Shown piece by piece: positions 1 to 11,988 of a stretch of 64,000 nt of DNA (position 1 is the first letter of the stretch; every line of letters begins with the position of its first letter). The DNA comes from Annulohypoxylon bovei var. microspora. Its lineage: Eukaryota > Ascomycota > Sordariomycetes > Xylariales > Hypoxylaceae. The notes under the pieces were generated by a model. The model was not told the origin of the DNA. It saw only the letters and a program-made list of their open reading frames with translations, and did not search any database. The stretch lies in the NCBI GenBank assembly GCA_022836615.1, contig MU405213.1:62001-126000 (forward strand), given 5' to 3'. Made by a program: the position numbers and the translations under genes.

Positions 1-403
1 CCCTCTCCATATTCCTAAAGCTCGCCCTCGTAAAACAAGCGTTGGTGGAATGCCTCGATGATTTCCCCGGTTTACCCCGATGATAAAGTTCTCTCACTGG
101 GATTTTTCGCTGTACCGCCGATGTCGTAGTGGGGGAAGGAGGGGGAACTTTGAAAGTAGGCCTAACGTCATCATATCATCCATGACCCCCCAAAAGTGAC
201 AAAGGCCGAATCCGTAGAGGCGCACAAAGAGCAGCAATGATGCGTCAATTCACCCATCGTGCGAAAGTATCGAGCAGACCAAACGTCAATGGAGACGAAA
301 GGAAAGGTATCGGATAGAGCGAATATTGTAGCGAAAATGTAGACCTCGTGAAGGACAAGGCAGTAGAACGCACGTAAAGAGAGGGAGGTAGATAAGTGAG
401 AGA
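1..403. other. Left-edge spacer, no gene seen
   Basis: No reading frame with recognisable coding character, RNA gene or repeat was seen. It probably holds the 3' flank of the small minus-strand gene that ends at 404. Confidence 0.5.
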
Positions 404-628
404 TTACGAGATTGCTATGCCATCGAGATCTCGCATCAACAGCGCCATCTGGGCTCGCTTTGCAGCTTCGGCCACGAGGTTGAGGTCTCGGATGAAGGCA
501 TCCGTACTTGGTGTCTTCTGTGTTGCCGGAGGAGGCTGCGCAAAACTCTGAGACGTCGAGGCTTTAGCTGTTGTTGTAGATGAGAATTGGCACTGGGCCA
601 TGCTAGGTGAGGTGATAGGGGCATCCAT
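404..628 (-). CDS. Small uncharacterised Ser/Thr-rich protein (74 aa)
   Basis: Single reading frame from an ATG at 628 to a TAA at 404-406. The first half is low complexity, rich in Ser, Thr, Gln and Pro. The C-terminal third looks structured, with an amphipathic helix around DLNLVAEAAKRAQMALLMRD (about residues 48-67). The frame stays open upstream of this ATG for 12 codons without another ATG, so an upstream exon cannot be excluded; a pyrimidine-rich stretch ending in AG lies just before the start. I do not recognise a named family. The helix has the look of a conserved fungal small protein, but that is an impression, not a search result. The function is unknown. Confidence 0.45.
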   Translation of the reverse strand: MDAPITSPSMAQCQFSSTTTAKASTSQSFAQPPPATQKTPSTDAFIRDLNLVAEAAKRAQMALLMRDLDGIAIS

Positions 629-3600
629 GTTGTTGTTATAGCTTGGTAGGCGGATAGAGCACAAGATGTATTACTCCTCTTCGAGTAGATAATACTTGAC
701 GATAATGTTTGCTGCCTCAAGATTTCTCGATGAAAGAAAGACTTGGGACTCGGAAGGATAGTTTCGTTTGCAACGCAAGCACAAGGCTGGCGCGTATTTA
801 TGGTCTCTTCGGCAACCTGCAGATATGCAGAGAACTTGGAAATGCGTACAAAGATCGTGCGCCACTTGATCTCTCGGTCCTTTTATTTTCTGTGGTAGGT
901 AGCGAAGCACGAGATGGTGCGATGTCGTACGACAGGTAGATTTCCTATTGGCGTATAGAAAGAATGATACTTATAAGAGGTGACGATAATGGAGATGAAG
1001 AAGACGTAGAAGGTCGGTAATGAACTTCTCTTGCACGATGGTGTTTGGAAAGAAAAGAGTGGAAGAGGATGAGAGGTTTTCGTGGGTTAGTGGTAGACCT
1101 TATTAAGGACTAGTCGGTTCACGGTCACTGGTCAGGCTGTCGATCAAGATGCAACGCAAGTTTGCCTTAGCTGCTTAAGGCGGTGACGAAATCTGCAGGA
1201 ATGAAGACTGTCAAGTATCGCAATTCCCTTTTGCGGGAGGTAGGTGGGTTAAGTTGGAGAAAGCGTGTCTTCCTTTTTGATTCTTTTGTTCTTTAGTTAA
1301 GTAGATGTAGAAAAAGGAAAGGATGGCGTGGGGATTTTCCAAAGAGCATCAATGATCAATGATCCGAGGTACATATTAACCAAGTACCTAGCGTGCTGAA
1401 ATATCAAACGCAGATATCGTGATTATTTGCTTTTTGTTGCCTGATAACAATAAAACGGGTGGAGGGCTGTTACTGTATTGACCCCCAATTCCGAGGTCAA
1501 TAGATTTGAGACCAGGGGTCCTTAACCAAGCTTAATCTTGGCTCTAAGTGTGTGCAGATTGTCGACTAGGCTAGATCTGGATGAAGGGGTCGACATTGAG
1601 TAAACCACCAACCCATCCAATATAAATAACCATCATCAAGAGGGGTGCTGCATACAGGGTCCAATAAAGCAGTCAGGCGAAATCCGAATAAAATATTTTA
1701 TAAGGGTATGTAGTAAGCAAATGAAATAGATATATGTAGGTATGTATATCACGACGAGATATTTGGTGTGTCGGTAACAATTGTGACTCGGTGGAGGGAC
1801 TTGGCTCGGCGATACTACACCAGCTGAACTAGGTGCTCCTGTATCTCAAGCTATTTGCACCAACCGGAGGTAAATGATATTGTATCCTGGGAAACAATAA
1901 TTACCTGGATACCTAGGAAATGATGATAAGTCAGATGATATATATCTCTGACCTACCTAGGTACCGGTATTCATTACTGACATGAAATGTTGATGAGATT
2001 CTAAAGTGAATTTGAAGTTGAATGGGAGAAGAAAGGAGCAAGCTCCAGGGTCTGATCCACTCAACTGTCAAATAATCGACTTCCAAGACTGTTCCTGCTA
2101 CATAACCTATTCGTCGTGGTTGCCATAACCTATTTTAATACCGACTGCAGTATTGAACATCGTTGTTACCTTCCTATGACATTCGCTCTTGCGAGGCAGT
2201 TACTATATACCTCTTACCTAAATACTTACTCTGTGGGAGGTTTATCCTAGAGAAATTATATATTACTTACATATAACCACATACAACTGATTCCACTCGG
2301 TGAACCAACTCCTAACAACATCCCGCACCAAAGGTGAGCAATTCCACTAAGCCATCGTAGCACAAATACCACGCGGGCAGGCAGATCGCGAATGCAACCC
2401 CATGAATGGAACAATTTCAGGTCCCTAAGTCCCCAAGTTTCGATCCCCCTCATTGATCTCAGATCCTGTTACTGAGCCTCTACATCATCGTACATCTGGA
2501 GTTTATTTGGTAGTAAAATATCTCTTCGTTGATCTCGTCGACCATGTCCAGAAGCAGTAGAAGGTCCTTCCTCCGCTTCGCTCCGCTCGAATAAGGTCTA
2601 TGATGTATTCCGTGCGTGAGCAGTTTGGTATTGTATCCGACCTACTGACAATATAGCCGTTGTTCAATTACCTTATATCAGCTAGTGTCTTCGGTAGTCT
2701 TATGAATTCGGATGAGCGGCTCGCGCACCGACCAAGAATAGTGAAGCAATGAAGCGGCTCAATCCTATAACGTCCTAGTCCACCATTATCGCATCTCTCG
2801 GCTCCGTCGAGATATCTTTCCACCGGGGGAGAAAAGAACTGGACTGTTCTAGCTCTCGTATTTCCCATGTATTTCTCTTGGCCATATGAGAAAAGGATCT
2901 TACGCGACATTCTTGAGGAAATGCGGAAGATATTCGAACTTCTCGAGTTATCATACCTCATATCATGTCTGATAAGAGAGTAATATGCATCGGGAATATA
3001 ACTCTTTGGATGGGACGATATTATAGAACGACCTCAGTTGATGCCCGACCTTGAAAAGTTTCTCGGTACGTGTTTTGCTCCACATTTTAACAGATTTGCA
3101 TTCAAGCCCCCCACGGATGAAGAAAATAGAATTCACCCCGCAATGCGCCCCAGACTTTTTTGGAGTTTGACCATGTCAAAATTGGTTCATGATCTGCGTT
3201 TTCCTTGCTTCCGCGTGAATCCTTCTACCCATTATCTGCATCGTAACTTCGTGCCTGAGATCGGTAACCTATGTAAGGCATAAACGGGATGTTGTACTTC
3301 TAAGATGTACGCTCGATGATGTTATTTAGCACACCATTCCCTTTTGAGTATGTCCGCAAGATGAGTTGTTATCAGATATTATTGTACCTTAGAATATTTC
3401 GAAGGTTGGTACATGATAACGACGAGGACCCTGAAAATGCTTGTAAACTCCACAAAATGTCCGAAGCTAGCGGAATCTAGCGAAGTTAGCTTCGAGTGAC
3501 GCGAATATGTCGGAAAGTCGCTAAATCTTCGGTCGATCTGCAACAATAAACCGCTAGGTCTAATATGGTTTATCGATAAGAGATAAAGCTTTCACGCGAC

Positions 3601-3757
3601 AACTTTTTGGCTTCACTTTCGAATATGAGGGGCAAATGCGTATAGGAAGACAACTTTTGAACCTCGGATCTCCTTTTTAAAACTGTCACATGTTTCAGCT
3701 AATATAGTGGAAAGGTGAAAGCACGAGAGGTCTGAATAGGTTTAACAAATATCCACC
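629..3757. other. 3.1 kb spacer, no supported gene
   Basis: Only short open frames without family resemblance occur on either strand. A CCTAGG-type palindrome (TACCTAGGTA) lies near 1955-1964. It may hold promoter and leader sequence for the small gene on its left and the metaxin-like gene on its right. Confidence 0.5.
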
Positions 3758-4708
3758 ATGTATTCCGACAAACCTAATGCGACAACGAGTCCAAAACCGT
3801 CTAGCACATCTACCTGGTTAGCTATACCAGCTCCCCTTGCTCGGTTATTCAAGAGATTTCCGCTCTTGACATATCCCCCGAACGAGCTCCCCGCTCGTTC
3901 CCCCAGTGCTAGGGATGTAGCAACTCTATATGTTTTCATATCAGATCGGGATGCCCTAAACGGCTTGCCAAGCTTCAACCCGAACTGTCTAAAGTGGCAA
4001 GTATGTTATAAACATGAGATCCTACTCCTAAATTTTCATAACTCACCATCGGCGTAGACCTTTCTGAAGCTAGCTGGAGTCGACTTTGAAGTAGTATCGT
4101 CAACTAACCACGCCTCGCCCACCGGCGCATTACCATTCCTACTCCCCCCATCCAGTCTAAGCAATCCCACCTCCCATACGCCTATTCCCTCCAGCCAACT
4201 CGAACAGTACGCCACGGAAAACGGCACAACCGGAATCCCCGATATCACAACCCTAAAGTTAGAAGCCTACGAGTCGCTCCTAGATCACCGGATACGGAAT
4301 GCCTGGCTCTATGCGCTGTACCTGTCGCGATCAAACACCGCCCTGCTCTCGCACCTTTACATCACACCCGTTTCCGCATCACAGGTTGTGCGGACAACCA
4401 CATTGTACCATCTTCGACATGCAGCAGAGGCCGATATATTACGATCGCTAGGCACGCCAGTCGTATATTCGACAGCCTTGTACGAAGGGGCGAGAGAAGC
4501 CTTCGAGGCCTTGTCTACGGTGCTAGACTCTGACGACTGGTTTTTCGGGGCGCTGCAGCCGAGCCTGTTCGATGCGAAGGTGTTCTCTTACACCCACCTG
4601 CTGCTCGATGAGAGGCTGTTGTGGGAAGATTGGACTCTTACAGAAATAGTGATGGAGTTCCCGAATCTAGTCGCACATCGAGACAGGATATTAGAGAGTT
4701 GTTGGTGA
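3758..4708 (+). CDS. Metaxin/SAM37-like mitochondrial outer-membrane protein (GST-fold)
   Basis: Two exons, 3758-4000 and 4058-4708, joined across a 57-nt GTATGT..TAG intron in phase 0, giving 297 aa. The start ATG sits in a CCACC context. The junction restores CLKWQ-TFLKLAGVDFEVV, the thioredoxin-like N-terminal half typical of Tom37/metaxin. This is followed by a Pro/Ser-rich linker with LPFLLPP, the helical ITTLKLEAYESLLDHRIRNA segment (about 142-161), and a C-terminal GST-like helical domain with SLFDAKVFSYTHLLL and NLVAHRDRIL. Family members sit in or on the mitochondrial outer membrane; SAM37 helps insert beta-barrel proteins. No C-terminal membrane segment is visible and the protein is shorter than classic SAM37, so it may be a metaxin paralogue rather than the SAM core subunit. 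Confidence 0.82.
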
Positions 4709-4941
4709 TGCAAAGGTCGAGTGTACATCAGAAAACGAAACACAAAAGTTCTAGGGAGCTAGGAGTCGAGACATGCATTCTGATAATTGTGTAAGTCCGG
4801 AGCAACTCCCGAATGTTGGCCTAATACGGGTATGAATTCACGAGGAAGATACAAAAATAGGAAATATACCCCTTCTCAACAATGTATATTACACTGTTAT
4901 GATTTTTAAAGGGCCTTCTATACTTAATATAACGGCATATA

Positions 4942-6322
4942 TCAAAAGACGCCCATAGGGCATCCCCTACGTGTACCGAGCTCTATTCTAGTAGCATTCA
5001 TCTCCTTCCCTCCCTTCCCCACCAAGGCAGCTGGCCCAAGTTCGGCGATCAAGTAGCCCTCCGGATGGTATTTGATGCCTTCATCCCCCGGAAGCACACC
5101 GCCGTAAAGGCGAGTGAGGAGTGCACTCAAGCCCCATAGGCTAAATAAGCTAGGCTTCATGTACCACGGGTGAGATATGTATCTTAAAGCGTGATACCTG
5201 CCAGTGGATATGTCCTTTTCATCCGTAAACCATTGTGTTCGAAACCATTCTAATCTAGGGAGACACAGATAGCGTACGAACCACTTTCGTAGGTTGAGAA
5301 TTACGGGAACTAGAAATGCATATAGAGGAGGGTCATCAAGCCTAGAGAACATTAGTTCGACTGTCTGCCTAGATACTGGTAACAGGAAGAGAACCGTCTA
5401 TTTGGGAGGGGGGATTGGCTTCCTACTTACATCATGGCTCGCCGGAGTCGGGGCTCAAGTAATGCGCTCACGAATTTGATAGCCGTCTCTCGAAGACGTA
5501 TAGGGATGTTGAACACAGCAATATCTAGAGTCGCCTTTGACACCTGCTTGTTGGACACTGCCGGGACCATATGATCTAGTTCATACCGATCGCACCATTT
5601 CTCCAATGCATCCAGCCAAGTTAAGCCGTCATCAAATTCAGAACTCATATATGACTGCAGTTGGTCATATGAAATCTCCATAGCCTCACCCATGTCTTTC
5701 CAGAAAACGCCCAGCGCACATTTCTCAACATCAGTCAAGAAGCGCCAATCATACTTGGCGTTCCAACGAATGGGTTCTAGTGCAAATAGGCCGAGTGTGT
5801 ATAGCATATCATTATCAGTAATCTTACCGGATTTCCGATACCTTCCATGCAGGTAGTTAATGCGAGCTACGCCATCAATAACACGTATGGAGGATGGTTC
5901 ATTGAGTACAATCTCTGTGATCAATATGCCGGTGTCTGCGGCACGCTTGGAGGCCGTAGAGCTCTCCGATAGCTGTCCCGTTGAAACGAGAACGCTGGAG
6001 ATAGAGGGGATGCCATAAGTCTAACGGAAATCATCAGCATGTGTTCGAATGGACCTTGTATAAGCCACAATATTTCCCACGCTGGACCTTGACAGACCTT
6101 GAAAAGTGCGAAGAATATAGATCCAGAGAAGATGCGAGGAAATTCGAGCGTCGCCAAGTCCAGCACAATCGCATGAGCGTTCGCAAGGGACAGCGCCCTC
6201 AAAGATTGGCGGCCTTCTGGGCTATATCGGCGAATGATACTATCGCGGCGTTTATATCGCAAGAAATGTACCGCTATGAGGTACACAGATACGAGTCCTG
6301 CTAGCACGTTGCTCCATGACAT
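4942..6322 (-). CDS. mpaB-like ER-bound oxygenase (DUF2236/rubber-oxygenase fold)
   Basis: Three exons on the minus strand: 6322-6098, 6020-5431, 5341-4942. Introns of 77 nt and 89 nt have clean GT..AG ends, and the phases close to 404 aa. Residues 5-22 form an N-terminal membrane segment followed by RYKRR, giving an ER-type anchor. The catalytic domain carries TYGIPSISS (76-84), EIVLNEPSSIRVIDG (111-125), YLHGRYRKSGKI (131-142, with His133 as the likely haem-ligand region), LFALEPIRW and, near the C terminus, GRYHALRYISHPWY, YHPEGYLI and ELGPAAL, all hallmarks of MpaB relatives. MpaB of Penicillium cleaves a farnesyl double bond in mycophenolic acid synthesis. Most relatives have unknown substrates, and no biosynthetic backbone gene lies nearby, so the substrate here is unknown. 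Confidence 0.88.
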
Positions 6323-6543
6323 TCTGAATCAGGCTGATTGAGAACGCGGAAGGGGATTCTTGCTAGTGTCAAGCTTTTAGTCATTGATCCAAGTCCCAAT
6401 ACCCTATCGCCTGCGCAAAAAGCTGTTGGTCATTTATTAAATCGGCCATAGACCATCACTGCAACCTGAAGGGGATTCTGATTGGTCGGCATTCTATACG
6501 CTGACCCGACAACTCGGGTCGTGTTAGAGGGGTTCAAACTGCT

Positions 6544-7799
6544 TTACACAGGAACCATATGTGCAAATGGATAGGGAGTATCATCAGGTCCCTCCCTAAT
6601 CCAGTATCCAGATTCAACCAGCTGTTCACCCTCGTTATCCTGCTGGAGGGGCGCCAGCGGTCGCCCGATGCGCCTGGACAATCGCGTACATCCACTATGC
6701 TCGTATTTATATCCTTTCTCAATACCAGACACCCACTGTGAATGGAATTTGCGGAAAGGTATCGCGATGTCGCATACTCGTAGCTGAGGACCCAGCCTTC
6801 TCACCATTGCGTCTACCAGTTCAAGGATTTCGGTAACCAACTCTGTCCCATGATCGTCGGGGTTTAACCCAGGGAATTTCCAGATATCAACAGGATAAAT
6901 ATAAAGATTCCGCAGCCGGGGAAAAGCATCCGGGACTCCTTGTAACAGGGCGTTAAAATCGCTCAAGCCGGACTCACGCGAGTCCGGCTTGAACTGTAAC
7001 ACCATCTCAACCGAAGTAATCATCTCTCGGTGCTTAGCTCGAATCAAGTTCGGGAGAGTATGGATCATATCGCTATTAGAGATATGAAAGTTATTCGTGG
7101 AGTAAATGACACTGATGCCTTCCACGTATCTAGAAAACAATTAGTGTAAGTTATCTACTTCACGGGATCTTGATAAAACCCCCCATAAACGAGAGCAGCG
7201 CGAAATTACCTAAAGAAAAGGAATACTTACGCCTGTCTACAAGCCAGAAGCCACCCCATCACACCAACAAAGCACTTATCCGGCATCACGCCCGGCCACC
7301 CACGGCAACATCCCGCAGTACCAGCAAGGCACGTGTCGTCATACGGCTCCGAAATCAGCCCCTCCCCCCTTACACACCATTCAAAGTCGCGATGGCACAC
7401 GCAGCTAAACCACCTCCAAGCCTTAGGCTTCGTGGTGTCCCGCTTGCGCCAGTAATCCGATCCCACATCGATGCCGCAATGACTGCCTCCCCTACGCGCC
7501 CCCTCGTCGCTCAGATACAGCACGGGGTGGTCGAACACGAAGTCCACATGCACGGTGCGGTCGCCGAATGCTTCGATGAGAACCAGGCGGCGAACCTCCA
7601 TAGGTAAGAGCCGGAAGAAGGGGCTGCTGGCCGAGGACGCCAAGAGATGCTCTCGCGAGGGAGACGGTGTCAGCGCGAAAGCACGTTGGACCGGTAGCTG
7701 GGGTAGCACATTTGGGTCTTCTGTTGGATTTTTATTTTGGCTTCGAGAACGCAGTAGTTCTGTCTTGCGACGGAACCAACCACGAAGTCTGTTAGACAT
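6544..7799 (-). CDS. DUF7730-domain protein
   Basis: Two exons, 7799-7231 and 7129-6544, joined across a 101-nt GTAAGT..TAG intron, giving 384 aa. The join restores LLACRQA-YVEGISVIYSTN, the characteristic 'acRqvy.Eg..vLY..N.F' signature of the fungal DUF7730 family, which follows the FFRLLPMEVRRLVLIEAFG opening of the domain (about 58-76). A basic N terminus (RGWFRRK) precedes it. A His/Cys-rich part lies between (HCGI, CVCHRDFEWC, CLAGTAGCC). The family is F-box-like, expanded in filamentous fungi, and without assigned function. The start is the first ATG; the frame is open two codons further. Exon 2 contains a perfect 13-bp inverted repeat (6963-6992). Confidence 0.8.
6963..6992. repeat. 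Perfect 13-bp inverted repeat with 4-nt loop, inside coding exon
   Basis: TCAAGCCGGACTC, loop ACGC, then its exact reverse complement. It lies inside exon 2 of the DUF7730 gene and encodes part of KPDSRESGL on the minus strand. Confidence 0.85.
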
Positions 7800-8192
7800 C
7801 GTCACCGTTTTACGATGGTGTGAGAGGTTGGTGGCTGGAATGCGCCGCTGTGGTGGGGGTTATCTCAGGGGTATATATTTGCGCGTAGTTGCATAATAGC
7901 ATATCATATAGTATTAATGCATATTCTTTACATAATATCACTATATTGGTATATGTTGTGGTCCGAGTAAGGGTTAGGGTTAGTGTTAAATGGCCATTCC
8001 TAGCTACTAATACTCTGTATTCTATACAAATTCCTTTCGCTATATGAAGTCAGCCTTTACATATCTAAGATAGTTGAAAAGTATATCATTTTCCCCTTCA
8101 AATACCCGCTGATTCAGATTGATTCAGTCTAAAATTCAAATCATCAATAATACACAAAGAACCGAACCTCATAAACACTCCAACAGTCACAA
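7800..8192. other. Spacer with short telomere-like run
   Basis: AT-rich promoter-side spacer of the DUF7730 gene. It contains TAAGGGTTAGGGTTAG (7968-7983), just over two copies of the TTAGGG telomeric unit. Nothing else is recognised. Confidence 0.5.
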
Positions 8193-9339
8193 CTAAAACC
8201 AGGGGTTCCATCTCCGTACACTATGCAGTTTCTCGGCGGTGCTACTGCAAACGGTAAGCCAGTCATTCTTACTGGTCTGCTGCCACTCGACATTGTCTTT
8301 CTGCCCCAGACACCGGTAGCAATTCCAGCCATACGCCTCAGCGTATAAGTCAAGCAATTCGTCTTTGCTGAGTTGCTGCCAGTCCTCTAAGCTCAGCACC
8401 ACACTCTCTTCGCAGGCGACAATCTCGAATATGGAAGGCCCCGTACGGCGGGAGCAGATCGCACAACACGCTCTTCTTGGTTCTGACGGCAGTGGCAGTG
8501 GAGGTAAGGGTTGTTTGTGTAAATTTCGCGACTCGTGGGTCATACTCCCCAGTTGGGCCTGGCCCGATGGATCGTGGCGCTTTAGACGGTGTTTCTGCAC
8601 TGCAACTCGCTTCGCCATTTGTATGTCTAGCACAAACTGCTTGACAAAAGCCAACCTCTGAATCCTTGGGAACGGCGGCCACCGGCGTTCAGATGCTAAC
8701 GTCGTTTTCCTATCCGTAGCCTGGTCGTCGGTAAGCGCTGGTGCTGGTGAGAGATTGAGTAAGGTGGGGAAAGAGGTCGCATACCATCTCTGCTTGGAGT
8801 TTACGCATCATCACCTCTTCGCGGAGCAGTGCGTCGAAGGTCCGTCGCCAATCAAATGCAATACCGAATCCGTCATCCTCCACTTGTAGACCGACGATAT
8901 CGGTGTCGTTTACGATTAACCCTCCCGTCATACCATGGTTCAGGATACCCTCACCCAATCTTAGATGTGCGACTCGATTCTCGAAGCCGTATTGGTTCCA
9001 CAAGGTCCGGATATCCTCTTTGTTTAGCGAGTTTGATAGGCCGGGTCCTAACGTTCGAAACCTAACCTGACTAGCCTCAGGATCATCTTCATGAACACGG
9101 TTAGATAGTCTATAATCTATCTGGCACCGCGGTCCCGAGTACAGGGTGATGGTTAGCTTCGGTAACCAATAATGCCAGAAGAATCGCTCGATCCGCCTCT
9201 TCTGTCGCCACGCAGTTTGTCGCAACGTGGTCCATTGGTATGCAGGGTCCTGATCGTAATCGTCAACCAAAAGATCCAGGATTCCTTCAATCAGCTCGAG
9301 CGGGAGTCTCCCCCAGAAACCCGCAATCTCTGGAACCAT
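8193..9339 (-). CDS. Uncharacterised fungal protein, F-box-like N terminus and Cys-pair C terminus
   Basis: Proposed model: exon 1 9339-8785, exon 2 8657-8193, with a 127-nt GTATGC..CAG intron in phase 0, giving 339 aa. The N terminus (GFWGRLPLELIEGILDLL, about 7-24) resembles F-box-like openings of fungal hypothetical proteins and is followed by a Trp-rich segment (RIERFFWHYWLPKLTITLYSG). The middle ends in a helical stretch that continues smoothly over the splice (REEVMMRKLQAEM-RLAFVKQFVLD). The C-terminal half has two cysteine pairs (CCAIC and CYRC), a possible metal site. No family name is known to me. The start was set at the first ATG; the frame is open upstream but only with non-ATG codons. 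If the intron is wrong, these would be two separate frames. Confidence 0.6.
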
Positions 9340-10705
9340 GACGGGACGACCCAACGAACAAGAGCGAATCAACCAGTTTAAATGACATAAAATTATCCAA
9401 ATGCCCAAAAGAATTCCCAAGGAAGGGGATGCAGTAGTGATATATGGTATAGAAGAACACCTGGTACATAAGACCCACCATCGTAAGCTGCGATCACAAG
9501 ACGCGTCTATTGGTCACGCATTATATTGGAAGCTTCAGAAGCATGTCGGTATTTACCCACAGGCAAGGATCGACAAGCCCTCCAGCTTAAAATCAAACAA
9601 ATTACATCCATCTGCCCGCCCTGTTCGAATACCTGGCGTTGGTATATTGGGCATGATGGTTGTAGGAATTAGACGCGGTCAAATTTACGGGTTACATCGA
9701 TGACGATAAGGTCAGGACCTTGGGGTTAATGCTGTGCCGGTACTATGGAATTCCACCGAGTAACCAATGAGCCAATATCCGGTGGTAGCACTGCTTCTAA
9801 CCACCCCGTAGATCGGCCCGTATCCCCAAATGGAAGGCGTTTAACTACTTCGACTTAAACTCACACATAAATGTTTCCGGAAAACTTTCGTTTCGAATTA
9901 GATATATTTTATATATTTCAAAGACCCATCTTTACGGCCCGTTTACTCCATTCTGAGCGCTTGTCTCGGCTCTCCGCAGGACTTTGTCGGGAGACTAACA
10001 ATAATAATGACCCAGATATGAATACAGACCTATGTTAGGTGTTCCACTTTTAACCTGGGGTTTTGGGGTCATCATCAGATTAAGTCGAAAAAGCAAACGA
10101 GTAAATTCGATCCGAACACCACGAAATCTAGGATAACGAGTGCGTCCGAACAAAAATATATGCTTAAGATAACTTATTATGGTTATGACTTGTCGAGTTA
10201 TATGTTTGTAGTGTGGTTATAACAACTGGAATATATACCGCCGCTGTGAACGGGCGCTGTTAGCGTAGGAAGGCGGGCGGCTCTACGACGAGATTACTTG
10301 CGGTTTAAGAGTCCGCAGCTGTTTCAAATGATCAGACATAGTTAGATCAGGCCAAGCAGCTAGATAATTAGCAGGCACAATTCGCCGAGACTAGGTACTA
10401 GTTAACCTGGTATCATATCATTCTCGTCGACCCATCCGATATCTACCATCTAAATCCTAATATAAAAAATACAAGTTTAGCATCAATCATCATAAAGGTT
10501 ATCGTCTAACTATACCTGACTTTCAGAAGTCGTAGAATCATAATATACACGTTCGACCTGTAGCCTGTCTATGTATGCTGTCAATGTGCAAAATTGCTCG
10601 TGTCCCATTCCAGAGTGAAAACTCCTCGCCGTACGCCAAATCCGTATGTAGGATAGGTTCGTTTGAAGAATCAAATATCAAAATCAAAGTTCATTTCGTT
10701 TCCCG
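9340..10705. other. 1.4 kb spacer, no supported gene
   Basis: Short unremarkable frames only. It probably carries the promoter of the minus-strand gene on its left and the 3' flank of the DUF6590 gene on its right. Confidence 0.5.
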
Positions 10706-11988
10706 TTATTTCAATCCGGCCATCGCAACGTTGTGCATGGATCTCACGTCGTAATCGATATCTCGTCCCTCGTGTTGTCGGACCTCTTGACGGCTTTCCT
10801 GAATATCGTCTCGAATTCGCCTCACGCTGTTCTGAGAATTGGGCCTCGGCCTCCGAGAGGTAGAACTTGAATTGGAATACCGTCTTCGCCTTTTTTCTTC
10901 CCTGTTCCCATCTCCCCTCATGCTTGCTGTGTCTGGTAGGGTACTTTCCGAGGCGCTGATCTGAGCTTCGTCGTTGTCTATTGCCGCTTGCATCTCGCCC
11001 GCCCTCACCGCCTTGTACTCTTCTAGCGCCCTCCGTAGGATCTGGCGCATGAATGCCTTGTTGACATTTCTTCGAACCCGGTCGAAGTAGCGCACCACGT
11101 CACCGACAACCATGACCTGAGCATCGTGATCGACTTCGACAATGTCGGCGTAGTTGGCCCTTGAGTCCTCTTTTACGCGGAGCTTGCCGGGGCGTAGCTC
11201 GATTCCAACCGACGAATAGGGCAGACGGGCCCCACCGGACGCCTCAGTGCTGTTGCTAGGTGTCGAATCGCCATTGGCGAAAATAAACCCTTGCTGGAAA
11301 TGGTCAATTCCAGGTTTGGCGAATTCATGCTTTGCGCCCACAGATACGGGTCTGGAATTTGGACCACTGTCAGCTAATGAAGATGGAAACCGGGATCCCG
11401 TGAAGCTGACGCGCCCGCTTTCTCCCCCACACCGATGCACCTAAATCCAAGAGGACGCTCATAGGAAGTTTGTGATGATAGTAAACCGCAGAGGGGTACG
11501 CAAAACAGTTGTAGGGTATCGGGATATTCACTTACATGCAAGCACAGTGATGAGGGAATGTATCGCTATGGCGAAGAACGATGAATCGATTGTATCCTAA
11601 ACACTTCCATTCCCACTCGAATTCTGGTGCGTCGGCCCAGAGAAACTCGAATACCTAAAAAAGCCACCTTCAGCACATCGATCTTCCACCTTTTGCTTTT
11701 TGAAGAATTTAAAAAGCAAGGGAAACTCACGTCGCCAACTTGCAATTTGGATGCCGGCCCAATATCGTATCCTTTAAGTGCTGCAAAGTGGACGTCAGCG
11801 CTGCAACGGGTGGGAAAATAACACCAACCAGAGAGATTCAAACATGCGGTGGGGAGTATGATTCTTTAATATGGACTACGAATCAACTTACTCAAAGGAT
11901 GAGCATCGGGGCCGTCTTGCGGCAATTCGGACGCATCGTCCCCATAACCTGAGTCACTTCTAATCGTTGCTTGGTCGCGTAGTCCCAT
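10706..11988 (-). CDS. DUF6590-domain protein with basic Ser/Arg-rich tail
   Basis: Four proposed exons: 11988-11892, 11780-11731, 11654-11536 and 11351-10706, closing to 303 aa. Introns 1 and 2 (GTAAGT..CAG, GTGAGT..TAG) are clear. Intron 3 (184 nt) uses the only acceptor seen that keeps frame, CCAG before ACCC, and is the least certain join. The assembled core reads GPASKLQVGDVFEFLWADAP, then RFIVLRHSDTFPHHCACIP, KPGIDHFQQGFIFANG and IELRPGKLRVKEDSRANYAD, which matches the layout of the fungal DUF6590 domain (small beta-rich domain of unknown role). A helical stretch FDRVRRNVNKAFMRQILRRA follows, then a low-complexity basic tail rich in Arg and Ser. The function is unknown. Confidence 0.68.
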
